A stretch of 64,000 nt of DNA from the NCBI GenBank assembly GCA_902464615.1, contig CABQKA010000003.1, positions 1 through 64,000 on the forward strand, in the 5' to 3' direction. Every line of letters begins with the position of its first letter. Position 1 is the stretch's first letter. The notes under the pieces are model-generated. The model saw only the letters and a list, made by a program, of their open reading frames with translations. It ran no database searches and was not told where the DNA came from. The DNA is from an uncultured Prevotella sp. GTDB lineage: Bacteria; Bacteroidota; Bacteroidia; Bacteroidales; Bacteroidaceae. The position numbers were made by a program, and so were the translations under genes. Below are positions 23,816 through 32,984 of the stretch, piece after piece.

Positions 23816-26800
23816 ATGAAGAATTTTATCAAACTGTTTCTCGCCCTAAGCCTGGGCACGGCCGCCCTTATGCCGGAAGCCGGCGCCAAAACGCTGATTC
23901 CCAAGCCCATGAGCCAGACGGCGGGCGAAGGAACGTTTACTTTCACGGCGGAAACGCAAGTATCCTGCGGGAACCTGCCGGACAGCCTGAAGGCCGAGGC
24001 CGAGGGCTTCGTCAAAGCCTTCAACACGGCGTCGGGCCTGGGCATAGAGACCACCTCGGCGGCCGACGCAGCCATTGTCTGCACCGTGCCGGCCGACGAC
24101 GAGTTGGGAAACGAGGGCTACCGGCTCGACGTGACGCCCGAACGCATCACGGTGCAGGCCCGCACGGCGGCCGGATTCTTTTATGCCTTCCAGTCGCTCA
24201 AGATGCTCCTCCCGAACAACGTAATGGCTGAAAAGGCCGACCCGCGCGTATCGGCATACAGCGTCCCGGCAGTCGCCATCACAGACCGCCCGCGCTTCGG
24301 CTACCGCGGCTTCATGCTCGACTGCTCGCGCCACTTCTGGACGGTCGGGCAGCTCAAGCGCATGCTCGACGTCATGGCCTACTACAAGATGAACCGCTTC
24401 CACTGGCACCTGACCGACGACCAGGGCTGGCGCTTCGAGATGCCGAAGTACCCGCGGCTTACGACCGTAGGGGCCACGCGCCAGGGCTCTTACGACGTGG
24501 ATATGAAGTACGGGCGCTACTACGTAGCGGACCAGTACGGCCCATACTTCTACACCGTAGAGGACATGAAGGAAATCGTGGCCTACGCCGCCGAACGCCA
24601 CATCGAAGTAATCCCCGAAGTGGAGATGCCGGGACACATGACGGCCGCCATGACCGCCTATCCCGAGTTCTCGTGCACGCCCTACGGCGCACACCGCCTG
24701 TGGAACGACGGCGGCATATCGGGCGACGTGCTCAACATCGGCAACCCCGAAGCCGTACAGTTCTGCAAAGACATCCTCGACGAGCTGGCCGCCATCTTCC
24801 CCTCGCGCTACATCCACATAGGCGGCGACGAATGCCCCTCGGCGGCATGGGAGACGAACGCTGAATGCCAGGCGCTTTACGCCGAGCTGGGACTGACAAG
24901 CTACCGCGCCCTGCAAAGCCACTTTACCCATGAACTGGCACAGTATATGGCCAGCAAGGAAGACCCCAAGGACCGGCGGAAGCTCATTGCCTGGAACGAG
25001 AGCGTGACCGCAGGAGGCTCGGACACGGAGCTACTGAAAGAGGACGGCCTGACCATCATGTGCTGGACGGGGGCAGACAACGCATCGAGCGTGGCCGAAC
25101 AGCTCGGCATGCCCACTATCCTCACGCCGCAGCCGCAGTACTACATCAACCGCAAGCAAAGCACCGAGCCCGACGAGGTATTCAACGCAGGCAACGGCAC
25201 GGACTGCACGCTCGAGGTCGTCTATAACCACCAGCCGCAGGTGAGGGCCGGGACCATCGGCGTGCAAGGCACGTTCTGGTGCGAGCACGTCTCTTCGAAC
25301 GAAGGCTTGGAATACCAGGCCCTGCCCCGTCTCATCGCCCTGGCCGAATCGGCCTGGACACCGCAGTCCGGGAAAGATTTCAACGACTTCGTGGAACGCC
25401 TGCGCGCCGACACGGCCCTGCTCAACTACGGCGGTTACACTTACGCCACACACTACATCGAGACCGGCGAAGAGACTGAAAAGGTGATGCCCGAAGCAGG
25501 CGCCTACTACCGGCTCGCCACCCGTGCCACCGGCGACCGGGCCGGACGCAGCATCCAGCTGGTGCGCGACGGGGCCGCCATTGACAAGGCCGCGGGGGCA
25601 CAGCCCGGGAAACTCTGGAGCAACACGCCCATCACCGACGCCACAGACCCGGACTACGCCTACCAGCGGTGGCAGTTCGTCGAAGACCCCGAACGCCCCG
25701 GCTACTACGCCATGGTCTGCCAGGCCGCACCCGAAGGGTCCGTGAACCCACAGACGGGAACGGCGACCTCAGACCGCTGGACCTACGACTACTCCACGCG
25801 CCACTACGGCTTCATCCTGGGCGAAGGCAGCTACTACGGCAACGACGGGGCCAGCCATTTCTACGCCATCCGCAGCGAGGCGCACGAAGGCTTCTACATG
25901 AACTCCGCACTGGGCGGCCAGCAGTGGGCCATCAACGTATATAACAATCCGGCAGACGGCAACGGAGGACTCTTCACCTTTATCCCGGAACAGACCGCCA
26001 CTCCCCCCGCCCAAAGCGTCACAGACGGCCGCACATACCGCATAGAGTCGACAGCCGCCAACCTTAAGGGCCTGCGCTGGGCGGATAACGGCGATGCCAC
26101 CCTGGGCTATGCGCGCCAGCCGTGGTGCAACGATGCCTGGACCGTCACGGCGTCGGCCGCCGGCGACGGTACGCAGGCCATCACCCTGACCAACGCCACG
26201 ACGGGCCGCGCCGTAAGCTCGGCCGAAGCGCCCGTACGCCTGGACGCCACGCCAGCCACACTGACCCTTACCTACGACGCGGAGGAAGAGAGCTTCACCG
26301 TGGCCGACGGGCAGCAACGCCTGTTCATCCCCGTGGGTGAGGGCTACGCCGTGAACCCCGGCACCTTTGCGCCCACGGCCGGGGCCCTCGTGCCCCAAGG
26401 ATCGCACTGGCGCTTCGTCGAAGTGGCCCGCGCCACCTACCGCGCCACCGACACGGAAGGCCGCCTCATCGGCACTTTCACGCAAAGCGTCGAGAAAGGC
26501 CTTCCCTACACGCCGCAGCCGCCGGTCATCGACAACTATGTGTGCGTCACAGACCCCGCTACCCTCACGGGAAGCGACAACGTGACGGAGGACCTGAGCT
26601 ACGACGTGACTTACCGCCGCACGGGCTACACGGCTACGGTCGACGCCGTAGACCCCAGCGGCAACCTCATCAGCCACAGCACCACCGCCCTCACTCCCGA
26701 GGAGGCGCAGCGCTTCACCTGGCAAGTACCCGAACTGCCCTACTACTCCTTCGTCTCGGCCAGCGCGGACCGCTCACTCGTCCTGACGGGCGACACGCTT

Positions 26801-27589
26801 ATCACCGCCACCTACGAGACAGACGCCTACCCCTCGTTCGCCGAGCGCCTGGAGCCGGTCACGGAGCTTGAGGCCGGGAAATACTACCTCATCTACGACA
26901 ACTCCTCGGAGACGAACCGCAACGGCTACCTCTTTTTCGACCCCCTCACGAACCAGGTGAAGTCGAACTACACCGTCGAAGGCACGCCCGCCTACGTCTG
27001 GAAGCTCGAGGAAGCCAGCCGCGGCTTCACGGTGCAGGCGACCAACGGACTTTACATCCCGATGCTCGGCTCGGGGCGCAACATCACGCTCAGCCAGTAC
27101 GGCGAAACGTTCACCTTCACCTACGACGGCACCGACTGGACCATACAAGGCATACGCAACGGCCTTTACTTCAACGGCAACGACGGGGCCTTCACGGGCT
27201 ACACCTCGCCCCACCCCTACCGCATCTACCGCTTCCGCACGGAGCCTTACTTCGCCATCCGCTACACCTGCCGGACGGAGGACGGCACAGCCGTAGGGCG
27301 CTCCGTCTACACCTTCTTCGTCAAGGCGGGACAGCCCTACCGCCTCGAATGCCCCGTGGAAGCGCCCTACGGATACCCCGTCGTGGAGTGCAGCGAGGAG
27401 GAGACGAGCGGAACGATGACGCACTCGCTCGACGTGGTCTACACGTTCAAGAAAGAAGTCACCGACGGCATAGACACCGTCACGACGGACGAAGCGGAAG
27501 GGCCGTGGTACGACCTGAGCGGCCGCCGCGTGACGCGCCCGGGAAAGGGCATCTACATCCGCAACGGGCAAAAAGTGGCGTTCCCCTGA
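23816..27589 (+). CDS. glycoside hydrolase family 20 beta-N-acetylhexosaminidase, multidomain
   Basis: A 1257-residue secreted enzyme releasing terminal GlcNAc/GalNAc from glycans. The signal peptide runs to about residue 24. An N-terminal alpha/beta GH20b domain precedes the TIM barrel, which starts near FGYRGFMLDCSRHFW. The catalytic Asp338-Glu339 pair is in HIGGDE, and MCWTGADN follows. After the barrel (about residue 540) comes some 700 residues of beta-rich modules of unknown role. The C-terminus YDLSGRRVTRPGKGIYI is a tail common on secreted Prevotella/Bacteroides proteins. ATG 23816 is preferred to an in-frame TTG at 23810. No SusC/SusD genes are nearby. Confidence 0.92.
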   Translation: MKNFIKLFLALSLGTAALMPEAGAKTLIPKPMSQTAGEGTFTFTAETQVSCGNLPDSLKAEAEGFVKAFNTASGLGIETTSAADAAIVCTVPADDELGNEGYRLDVTPERITVQARTAAGFFYAFQSLKMLLPNNVMAEKADPRVSAYSVPAVAITDRPRFGYRGFMLDCSRHFWTVGQLKRMLDVMAYYKMNRFHWHLTDDQGWRFEMPKYPRLTTVGATRQGSYDVDMKYGRYYVADQYGPYFYTVEDMKEIVAYAAERHIEVIPEVEMPGHMTAAMTAYPEFSCTPYGAHRLWNDGGISGDVLNIGNPEAVQFCKDILDELAAIFPSRYIHIGGDECPSAAWETNAECQALYAELGLTSYRALQSHFTHELAQYMASKEDPKDRRKLIAWNESVTAGGSDTELLKEDGLTIMCWTGADNASSVAEQLGMPTILTPQPQYYINRKQSTEPDEVFNAGNGTDCTLEVVYNHQPQVRAGTIGVQGTFWCEHVSSNEGLEYQALPRLIALAESAWTPQSGKDFNDFVERLRADTALLNYGGYTYATHYIETGEETEKVMPEAGAYYRLATRATGDRAGRSIQLVRDGAAIDKAAGAQPGKLWSNTPITDATDPDYAYQRWQFVEDPERPGYYAMVCQAAPEGSVNPQTGTATSDRWTYDYSTRHYGFILGEGSYYGNDGASHFYAIRSEAHEGFYMNSALGGQQWAINVYNNPADGNGGLFTFIPEQTATPPAQSVTDGRTYRIESTAANLKGLRWADNGDATLGYARQPWCNDAWTVTASAAGDGTQAITLTNATTGRAVSSAEAPVRLDATPATLTLTYDAEEESFTVADGQQRLFIPVGEGYAVNPGTFAPTAGALVPQGSHWRFVEVARATYRATDTEGRLIGTFTQSVEKGLPYTPQPPVIDNYVCVTDPATLTGSDNVTEDLSYDVTYRRTGYTATVDAVDPSGNLISHSTTALTPEEAQRFTWQVPELPYYSFVSASADRSLVLTGDTLITATYETDAYPSFAERLEPVTELEAGKYYLIYDNSSETNRNGYLFFDPLTNQVKSNYTVEGTPAYVWKLEEASRGFTVQATNGLYIPMLGSGRNITLSQYGETFTFTYDGTDWTIQGIRNGLYFNGNDGAFTGYTSPHPYRIYRFRTEPYFAIRYTCRTEDGTAVGRSVYTFFVKAGQPYRLECPVEAPYGYPVVECSEEETSGTMTHSLDVVYTFKKEVTDGIDTVTTDEAEGPWYDLSGRRVTRPGKGIYIRNGQKVAFP

Positions 27590-27614
27590 CACGCCGCCCC
27601 GCCGCAAGCTACAG

Positions 27615-27648
27615 CCGCCCGCAGCTCCACGAGCCTGCGGGCGGTTTC
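27615..27648 (+). terminator. hairpin terminator after the GH20 gene
   Basis: CCGCCCGCAG (27615-27624) pairs with CTGCGGGCGG (27635-27644) around a 10-nt loop and is followed by TTTC, 25 nt after the GH20 stop. Confidence 0.7.
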
Positions 27649-27656
27649 TATAACAC

Positions 27657-27715
27657 ACGGGGCTAAGGCCTGTAAAGACGGGAATAGGGCCGCGGCGCAC
27701 GGGGCTAAGGCCCGT
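27657..27715. repeat. 21-bp-phased palindromic repeat array 7 (3 units)
   Basis: Units begin at 27657, 27678 and 27699 with spacers AAAG and GCGC. Units 1 and 3 have the TAA core and differ by one base. Unit 2, ACGGGAATAGGGCCGCG, is of the AATAGGG class. The array is wedged between the GH20 terminator and the sbcD promoter. Confidence 0.9.
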
Positions 27716-27807
27716 GGCCCGGGCGGCCGGGCGCCCCCACGCGGCGCGCCGTGCGGGCGGGCACACACTTTTCCCGCCCGAAACCGCGCCGCATCGGCGA
27801 AAAGGCG

Positions 27808-27815
27808 TAACTTTG
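27808..27815 (+). promoter_or_regulatory. -7 promoter element for sbcDC
   Basis: TAACTTTG, a full consensus match, lies 43 nt before the sbcD ATG. No -33 TTTG at the expected distance. Confidence 0.65.
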
Positions 27816-27858
27816 CCTGCCTGCCGGCGGCCACAGCGCCGGCTTCAAGACTTTGCCT

Positions 27859-29100
27859 ATGAACATCATCCATACCGCCGACTGGCACTTGGGCAACACC
27901 TTCCACAACTACAGCCGCATCGAGGAGCACCGCCACTTCCTGGACTGGCTGCTGGAAACGCTGCGCACACGCCAGCCGGACGCCCTGCTCATCACGGGCG
28001 ACATCTTCGATTCGGCCAACCCGTCGGCCGCCGCCGAACGGCTGTATTACAACTTCCTGGTGCGCGCCGCGCAGGCCGTCCCCGGCCTGCAGGTCGTCGT
28101 CACCGCAGGCAACCACGACTCGGCCAGCCGCCTGGAAACGACCAGCGAACTGCTCCGCCCGCTCAACATTTACGTGCGCGGCCTCGTCCGCCGCGACGAG
28201 AAAAGCGGCGAACCGGACTTTGCCGACCTGATACTCCCGCTGTGCTCGCGCCACTCGCCCGAAGCGCAGGTCGTATGCCTGGCCCTGCCCTTCCTCCGGC
28301 CGGCCGACTACCCGGCCGGGATGTCGGCCGGCGAAGGCATAGGCTGGTACGTGGAACGGCTGTCGCGCAGCCTGTGCAAAAGCGAGTTCCGCGGCCTGCC
28401 GGTCGTCGTGGCGGCCCACTTCTACGCCGCCGGGGCGGAAATATGCGCCGGGGAGCACAGCGAACGCCTCGTCGTGGGCGGGCAGGAGTGCGTGGACGTG
28501 GCGGCCGTGGACTGCGGCGCCGCCTACGTGGCCCTGGGGCACCTGCATAAGGCGCAGCGCATAGGCGGCGCGGGCCGCACGGTCTGCTACGCCGGGAGCG
28601 CGCTGCCCATGTCGTTCTCGGAGAAAGGCTACCGCCACGGCGTGACCCAAGTCAGCATCGACGGGAAGGGAAACGCCGAGGTGAGCCGCATAGAATACAC
28701 GCCGCAGCGGCAGCTCGTCTCCATCCCGGAAAAGGGCGCGGCCACGCCGGGCGAGGTCCTGGAGGCCTGCGCCGCCCTGCCCTTGCGGGCGGCCGAACCG
28801 GACGACACGGCATGGCCCTACCTGGAAATCCGCGTGGAGGAACGGCAGCCCGAGCCGGCACTCCTGCACCAGGTGAGCGAACTGCTGGCCGACCGCGCCG
28901 TGCGCCTGTGCCGCATGGTGCGCGAAGTGCCCGACGACGACGGCCCCGCCGCGGCCTCCGCACCGCCCGAAACGCTCCGCACGCTCGACCCGGCCGACGT
29001 GGCCCGCCGCGTGTTCGAGCAGAAATACCACAGCGAAATGCCCGAAGAGATGGCCCGCCGCTTCGGACAGGCCGCCAGCGAGGCGGCCGGGCAGGAATAG
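27859..29100 (+). CDS. sbcD: SbcD, nuclease subunit of the SbcCD (Mre11-Rad50-type) complex
   Basis: A 413-residue Mre11-family metallophosphoesterase that cleaves hairpins and processes blocked DNA ends with SbcC. The five phosphoesterase motifs are visible: HTADWHLG (Asp8, His10), GDIFDSANPS, GNHDSASRL, AAHFYAAG and ALGHLHKAQ. The C-terminal part (about residue 290 on) matches the SbcD capping and SbcC-binding region. An in-frame TTG at 27853 is possible, but ATG 27859 is chosen. The gene precedes sbcC by 38 nt. Confidence 0.95.
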   Translation: MNIIHTADWHLGNTFHNYSRIEEHRHFLDWLLETLRTRQPDALLITGDIFDSANPSAAAERLYYNFLVRAAQAVPGLQVVVTAGNHDSASRLETTSELLRPLNIYVRGLVRRDEKSGEPDFADLILPLCSRHSPEAQVVCLALPFLRPADYPAGMSAGEGIGWYVERLSRSLCKSEFRGLPVVVAAHFYAAGAEICAGEHSERLVVGGQECVDVAAVDCGAAYVALGHLHKAQRIGGAGRTVCYAGSALPMSFSEKGYRHGVTQVSIDGKGNAEVSRIEYTPQRQLVSIPEKGAATPGEVLEACAALPLRAAEPDDTAWPYLEIRVEERQPEPALLHQVSELLADRAVRLCRMVREVPDDDGPAAASAPPETLRTLDPADVARRVFEQKYHSEMPEEMARRFGQAASEAAGQE

Positions 29101-29138
29101 CCCCGGGCGCAAGGCCCTTTCCCCAAAACCGAACGACA

Positions 29139-32100
29139 ATGAAAATCGACAAGATAACCATCTGCAACCTCACCTCGCTCGAGGGCGAGCAAACCATCGA
29201 CTTCACCCGGGAGCCGCTGCGCTCGGCCGGGCTTTTCGCCATTACGGGCGACACGGGCGCCGGCAAGTCCACCATCCTGGACGCCATTTGCCTGGCCCTC
29301 TACAACCGCGCCCCGCGGCTGGACAACGTGGAACGCCTGCAGGGCGACGGCTGGAAGAAAAACGAAGACCGCGCCCAGGCCATCCAGGCCAACGACGTGC
29401 GCAACATCCTTCGCCGCGGATGCCGCGAAGGCTACTGCCGCGTGGAGTTCACCGCCACGGACGGCGCACGCTACGAAGCCGGATGGAGCCTGCGCCTGAA
29501 GCGGACGGGAACATACGACAACGTGGCGCGCTCGCTCCGCCAGCTCTCCCCGCGGCGGGAGACGGTGCCCGAAAAGGAAGTGGCCGCGCGCATACCCGAA
29601 ATCATCGGGCTGGACTACACGCAGTTCACGCGGACAGTCATGCTGGCCCAGAACAGCTTCGCCAACTTCCTGCGGGCACGGCGCGACGAGAAGTCGGCCC
29701 TGCTCGAGAAACTCACCGGCACGGAAATATACGGGCGCATCTCGCAAAAGATACACCAGCTGACGGACCAGGCGCGGCGCAACGTGGAAGACCTGGAACA
29801 CATCGTGGCAGGCATCCTGCACGACCAGCTCCAGCCCGAGGAACTGGCGGCCCTCAGAGAGGAGCGGACACTGCTCACGGCATCGGCCGAAGCAGCCGTG
29901 AGGCGTGGCGCGCTCGTCGGCCGGCAGCTCACGTGGTACGCCGACTTCGACGCAGCGGCGGCCACCGTCAAAAGCCGCGAAGCCGAAGACGCCGCCGCAC
30001 GCAGGCAGTACGTGGCCCTCTGCGGCGAAGAGCAACGGCTCGACCGCTACGATTCCCTGCTCCCGGTGCAACCGCTCTACCAACAGATTATCCTGCGACG
30101 CAACGACATCGAGGAGACCAAACGGCAGGAGGAAAACGTAGCCAAGGACATAACGGCCGGACAAACGGCATTGGCACAAACCGCCTCACAGCTCGACGCC
30201 GCACGTGAACAGGTAGACGAAGCCGAGCGCCAAAGGACACGACGCCGGCCCGCCATCAGCCGCGGACATGCCCTGACGGGCGAAATCACAGAAGTAGAAA
30301 GCCAGTTTCACAAAGCGGAGGAACAGGCCGCCCGCGCCAGACTCTCGCTCGAGGAACATACGGCGCGGCTCGTCGCCAAACGCGGGCAGAACGCACAGAC
30401 ACTCCAGGAAATAGAACGGCTCCAGCTCCACCAACAAGCCCTGTCCGTACACCGGCTCATGTTCGAGAAGTTCGACCTGGTCAAGGACAAGCTCAGCATG
30501 CTCACCGCCGAGACACGACGCAACGAGGAGTTGCACAAACGGCTCGCCGCCTTGCAGAAAAAGCAAACGGAGCTGGCCGCCTCGTCCGAAACACTCGAGA
30601 AAAAACAACAGGCCGACCAGGCACGGATTGCCGCACTGAAAAGCGAACTCCTCATCCACCGCCAGACCAATCAGGGACACGACAGCGTGGAACTCCAGCA
30701 GCGCTTCGCCGACAACCGCAACCGCCTCCTGGGACTGGAGCGCGCGCAAGCCCTATGGAAACGCATCTCAGCGGGATACGAGACCATCGAAGAAAAACAG
30801 GCCGAGCTCAAACGCCATGAACTGGAGCAGGAACAGACCCGCAAGGACCTGGAACGCGCCGAGGCGGAGATGAACGTGAGCGAGGACACCTACCGCCGCC
30901 TCAACGTGGCGCTCACACTGAGCCAAAGCGAGAACATCGTCCAACTGCGCCGACAGCTCAAGGAAGGCACCGCCTGCCCCGTCTGCGGCGCCACGCACCA
31001 TCCCTACCATACGGAAACCGAACGCGAACTGGGCGAACTGCTCACCAACCTCGGCAAAGAGTTCAAGGAAATATCCGCCGAACTCGCCGCACGCAGGGAA
31101 AAGTTCGCCGCCCTACAACAGCAGCTCGCCGCCGGCGAGGGCCGCCTGCGGGCCGAGCGCCAGAACCTCGAGGAATGCGCCGAACGCCAACGCGCCGACG
31201 TCGAAGAGTGGAAAGCCTGCGCCGACCTCGACCCGTCCTTCAAGGACTGCTCCGCGGGAGTAAACCGCGACGCCCGCCGCCTCACCATCGGCCTGCTCAC
31301 AGACAATACGAAACGGGCCGTAGAAGAAGCGCGTACCGACCTGGAGACGTTCAATTACCACCAACAGCACATCAATCGCCTCAACGAGGCCATCAGTACG
31401 CTCGACGCCCAGATGGCCGACGACCACACTTTCCTGGACAATCTGCGCACGCAGTCCCAGATTGCCGCCGCATCGGCCGCCGATGCTGAGCAGGCCATGC
31501 TGCTTTCCGATCGTTCCTGCGGCGAGCTTTACGCCGACCTGGACGAGATGGTGACCCTCTCGGGCTGGTTCTCGGAATGGAAAAACAGCCCCGACAACTT
31601 CCGCCTGCGCCTCTCGGCCCTCTACAATGACTGGCAGCAGACGTGCCGCGAGCTCGACGGCTGCCTCCGCAGCGAGGCGCTCCTGCGCGAAGAGGTGAAA
31701 GCCGCCGAGCACAACGAGAACGAGGCGCGGCGCCTCGCCGTGCAGACTGCCGGGACGTGCGACAACATACGCGAGACGCTGGCCGACAAGCGGAAAGAGC
31801 TGGTGCGGCTCTTCGGGGAAAGCTCGCCCGAAGAGGAGGAGGAGCGTCTGCTGGCCGGGGTGGAGAAGGCGCGCGCCGAAGAGGCACGCGCACGGGCCGC
31901 ACACGAAGCAGCGGCCGGCAGACTGCAAATGCTCCAAGGCACGCAGCGCAACCTGGCCGAAAGCCGCACCGCCACGCAAGCCGAACTGCACGCGATAATG
32001 GACAAAATGGACCAGTGGATTCTGCAATACAACGGCACCCATCCCCCCGTACAGTTCAACGAGCTGCACGCGCTCTTCAACGAAGAGCGCGACTGGAAAG

Positions 32101-32894
32101 CCCTGCGCGACCGTATCCACACGCTCAAGGAGAACGTAGCCCTCGCCGCCAGCCGTCTCGACGCCGCGCGGCAAGCCTTGCTGCTCCTCCAGAGCGCACC
32201 GGAACGGCCCTCGGAACAGGACGGCGAGACCCGCGAGCACCTGGCCGAAGAAGCCGACAGACTAAAAGCCGAAGAGGGCCGTCTGCGCGAAAGGCTCGGA
32301 CAGATAGGACTGCGCCTGCGCGCACACGAAGAGTGTGAAAGAAAAGCCGCCGCCTACGACGGCCGCATGGCCGAAGCGCGCGCCAACCGCGAGGAGTGGG
32401 AACGCCTCGACCTGCTCTTCGGCAGCGCCGACGGCAAAAAGTTCCGCGAAGCCGCACAGCAATACACCTTCCGCTACCTCGTCGACCACGCCAACTACCA
32501 GCTGCGGCAACTCTCCCCGCGCTACGAGCTGCGCGCCGTGCCCGGAAGCCTCACCCTCGAGATCATAGACCGCGACATGTTCGACCAGCACCGGTACGTC
32601 TACTCCCTCTCCGGCGGCGAAACGTTCGTCGTCAGCCTCGCCCTGGCCCTCGGCCTTGCCTCCCTCTCGGCCGAAGGGCTTTCCATCGGCAGCCTCTTCA
32701 TCGACGAAGGCTTCGGCAACCTCGACCACGAGTCGCTCGAACTCGTCATGAACGCCCTCTCCAACCTGGAGAACACGCAGGGACGGAAAGTGGGCGTCAT
32801 CAGCCACACGGACCAGATACGCTCCCAGATCAGTCCGCAAGTGCGCCTGGTCAAACTCCCCGCCGGAGGGCGCAGCCGCATCGAGATAGGCTGA
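29139..32894 (+). CDS. sbcC: SbcC, Rad50-like SMC ATPase of the SbcCD complex
   Basis: A 1251-residue Rad50-type ATPase. Walker A is GDTGAGKST near residue 40. Two long coiled coils (about 200-600 and 640-1080) flank the zinc hook CPVCG near residue 612-616, where two molecules dimerise. The C-terminal half carries the signature LSGGETFVVSLALALGLA and Walker B LFIDEGFGNLD. Length and order are normal for Bacteroidota. The open frame extends 109 codons upstream inside sbcD, but ATG 29139 aligns with the family start MKIDKITICNLTSLEG. Cotranscribed with sbcD; the 3' end runs into repeat array 8. Confidence 0.96.
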   Translation: MKIDKITICNLTSLEGEQTIDFTREPLRSAGLFAITGDTGAGKSTILDAICLALYNRAPRLDNVERLQGDGWKKNEDRAQAIQANDVRNILRRGCREGYCRVEFTATDGARYEAGWSLRLKRTGTYDNVARSLRQLSPRRETVPEKEVAARIPEIIGLDYTQFTRTVMLAQNSFANFLRARRDEKSALLEKLTGTEIYGRISQKIHQLTDQARRNVEDLEHIVAGILHDQLQPEELAALREERTLLTASAEAAVRRGALVGRQLTWYADFDAAAATVKSREAEDAAARRQYVALCGEEQRLDRYDSLLPVQPLYQQIILRRNDIEETKRQEENVAKDITAGQTALAQTASQLDAAREQVDEAERQRTRRRPAISRGHALTGEITEVESQFHKAEEQAARARLSLEEHTARLVAKRGQNAQTLQEIERLQLHQQALSVHRLMFEKFDLVKDKLSMLTAETRRNEELHKRLAALQKKQTELAASSETLEKKQQADQARIAALKSELLIHRQTNQGHDSVELQQRFADNRNRLLGLERAQALWKRISAGYETIEEKQAELKRHELEQEQTRKDLERAEAEMNVSEDTYRRLNVALTLSQSENIVQLRRQLKEGTACPVCGATHHPYHTETERELGELLTNLGKEFKEISAELAARREKFAALQQQLAAGEGRLRAERQNLEECAERQRADVEEWKACADLDPSFKDCSAGVNRDARRLTIGLLTDNTKRAVEEARTDLETFNYHQQHINRLNEAISTLDAQMADDHTFLDNLRTQSQIAAASAADAEQAMLLSDRSCGELYADLDEMVTLSGWFSEWKNSPDNFRLRLSALYNDWQQTCRELDGCLRSEALLREEVKAAEHNENEARRLAVQTAGTCDNIRETLADKRKELVRLFGESSPEEEEERLLAGVEKARAEEARARAAHEAAAGRLQMLQGTQRNLAESRTATQAELHAIMDKMDQWILQYNGTHPPVQFNELHALFNEERDWKALRDRIHTLKENVALAASRLDAARQALLLLQSAPERPSEQDGETREHLAEEADRLKAEEGRLRERLGQIGLRLRAHEECERKAAAYDGRMAEARANREEWERLDLLFGSADGKKFREAAQQYTFRYLVDHANYQLRQLSPRYELRAVPGSLTLEIIDRDMFDQHRYVYSLSGGETFVVSLALALGLASLSAEGLSIGSLFIDEGFGNLDHESLELVMNALSNLENTQGRKVGVISHTDQIRSQISPQVRLVKLPAGGRSRIEIG

Positions 32895-32923
32895 ACGCCC
32901 GGCGCCGGGCCCTTTCACAGGAA

Positions 32924-32982
32924 ACGGGGCTAAGGACAGGAAACACTGCCCTTAGCCCCGTTTTCACGAGCCTTAGCCCCCG
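32924..32982. repeat. 21-bp-phased palindromic repeat array 8 (3 units; convergent-gene terminator position)
   Basis: Units begin at 32924, 32945 and 32966 with spacers AAAC and TTTC. Units 1 and 2 are complementary at 15 of 17 positions and can form a long stem with a 4-nt loop, followed on the plus strand by TTTT. It lies 29 bp after the sbcC stop and 3 bp before the stop of the convergent permease gene, so it probably acts as a bidirectional terminator here. Confidence 0.88.
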
Positions 32983-32984
32983 GT

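Noticed and set aside
28812..29138. 109-codon upstream extension of sbcC
   Set aside because: It overlaps sbcD, and the family start is at 29139.
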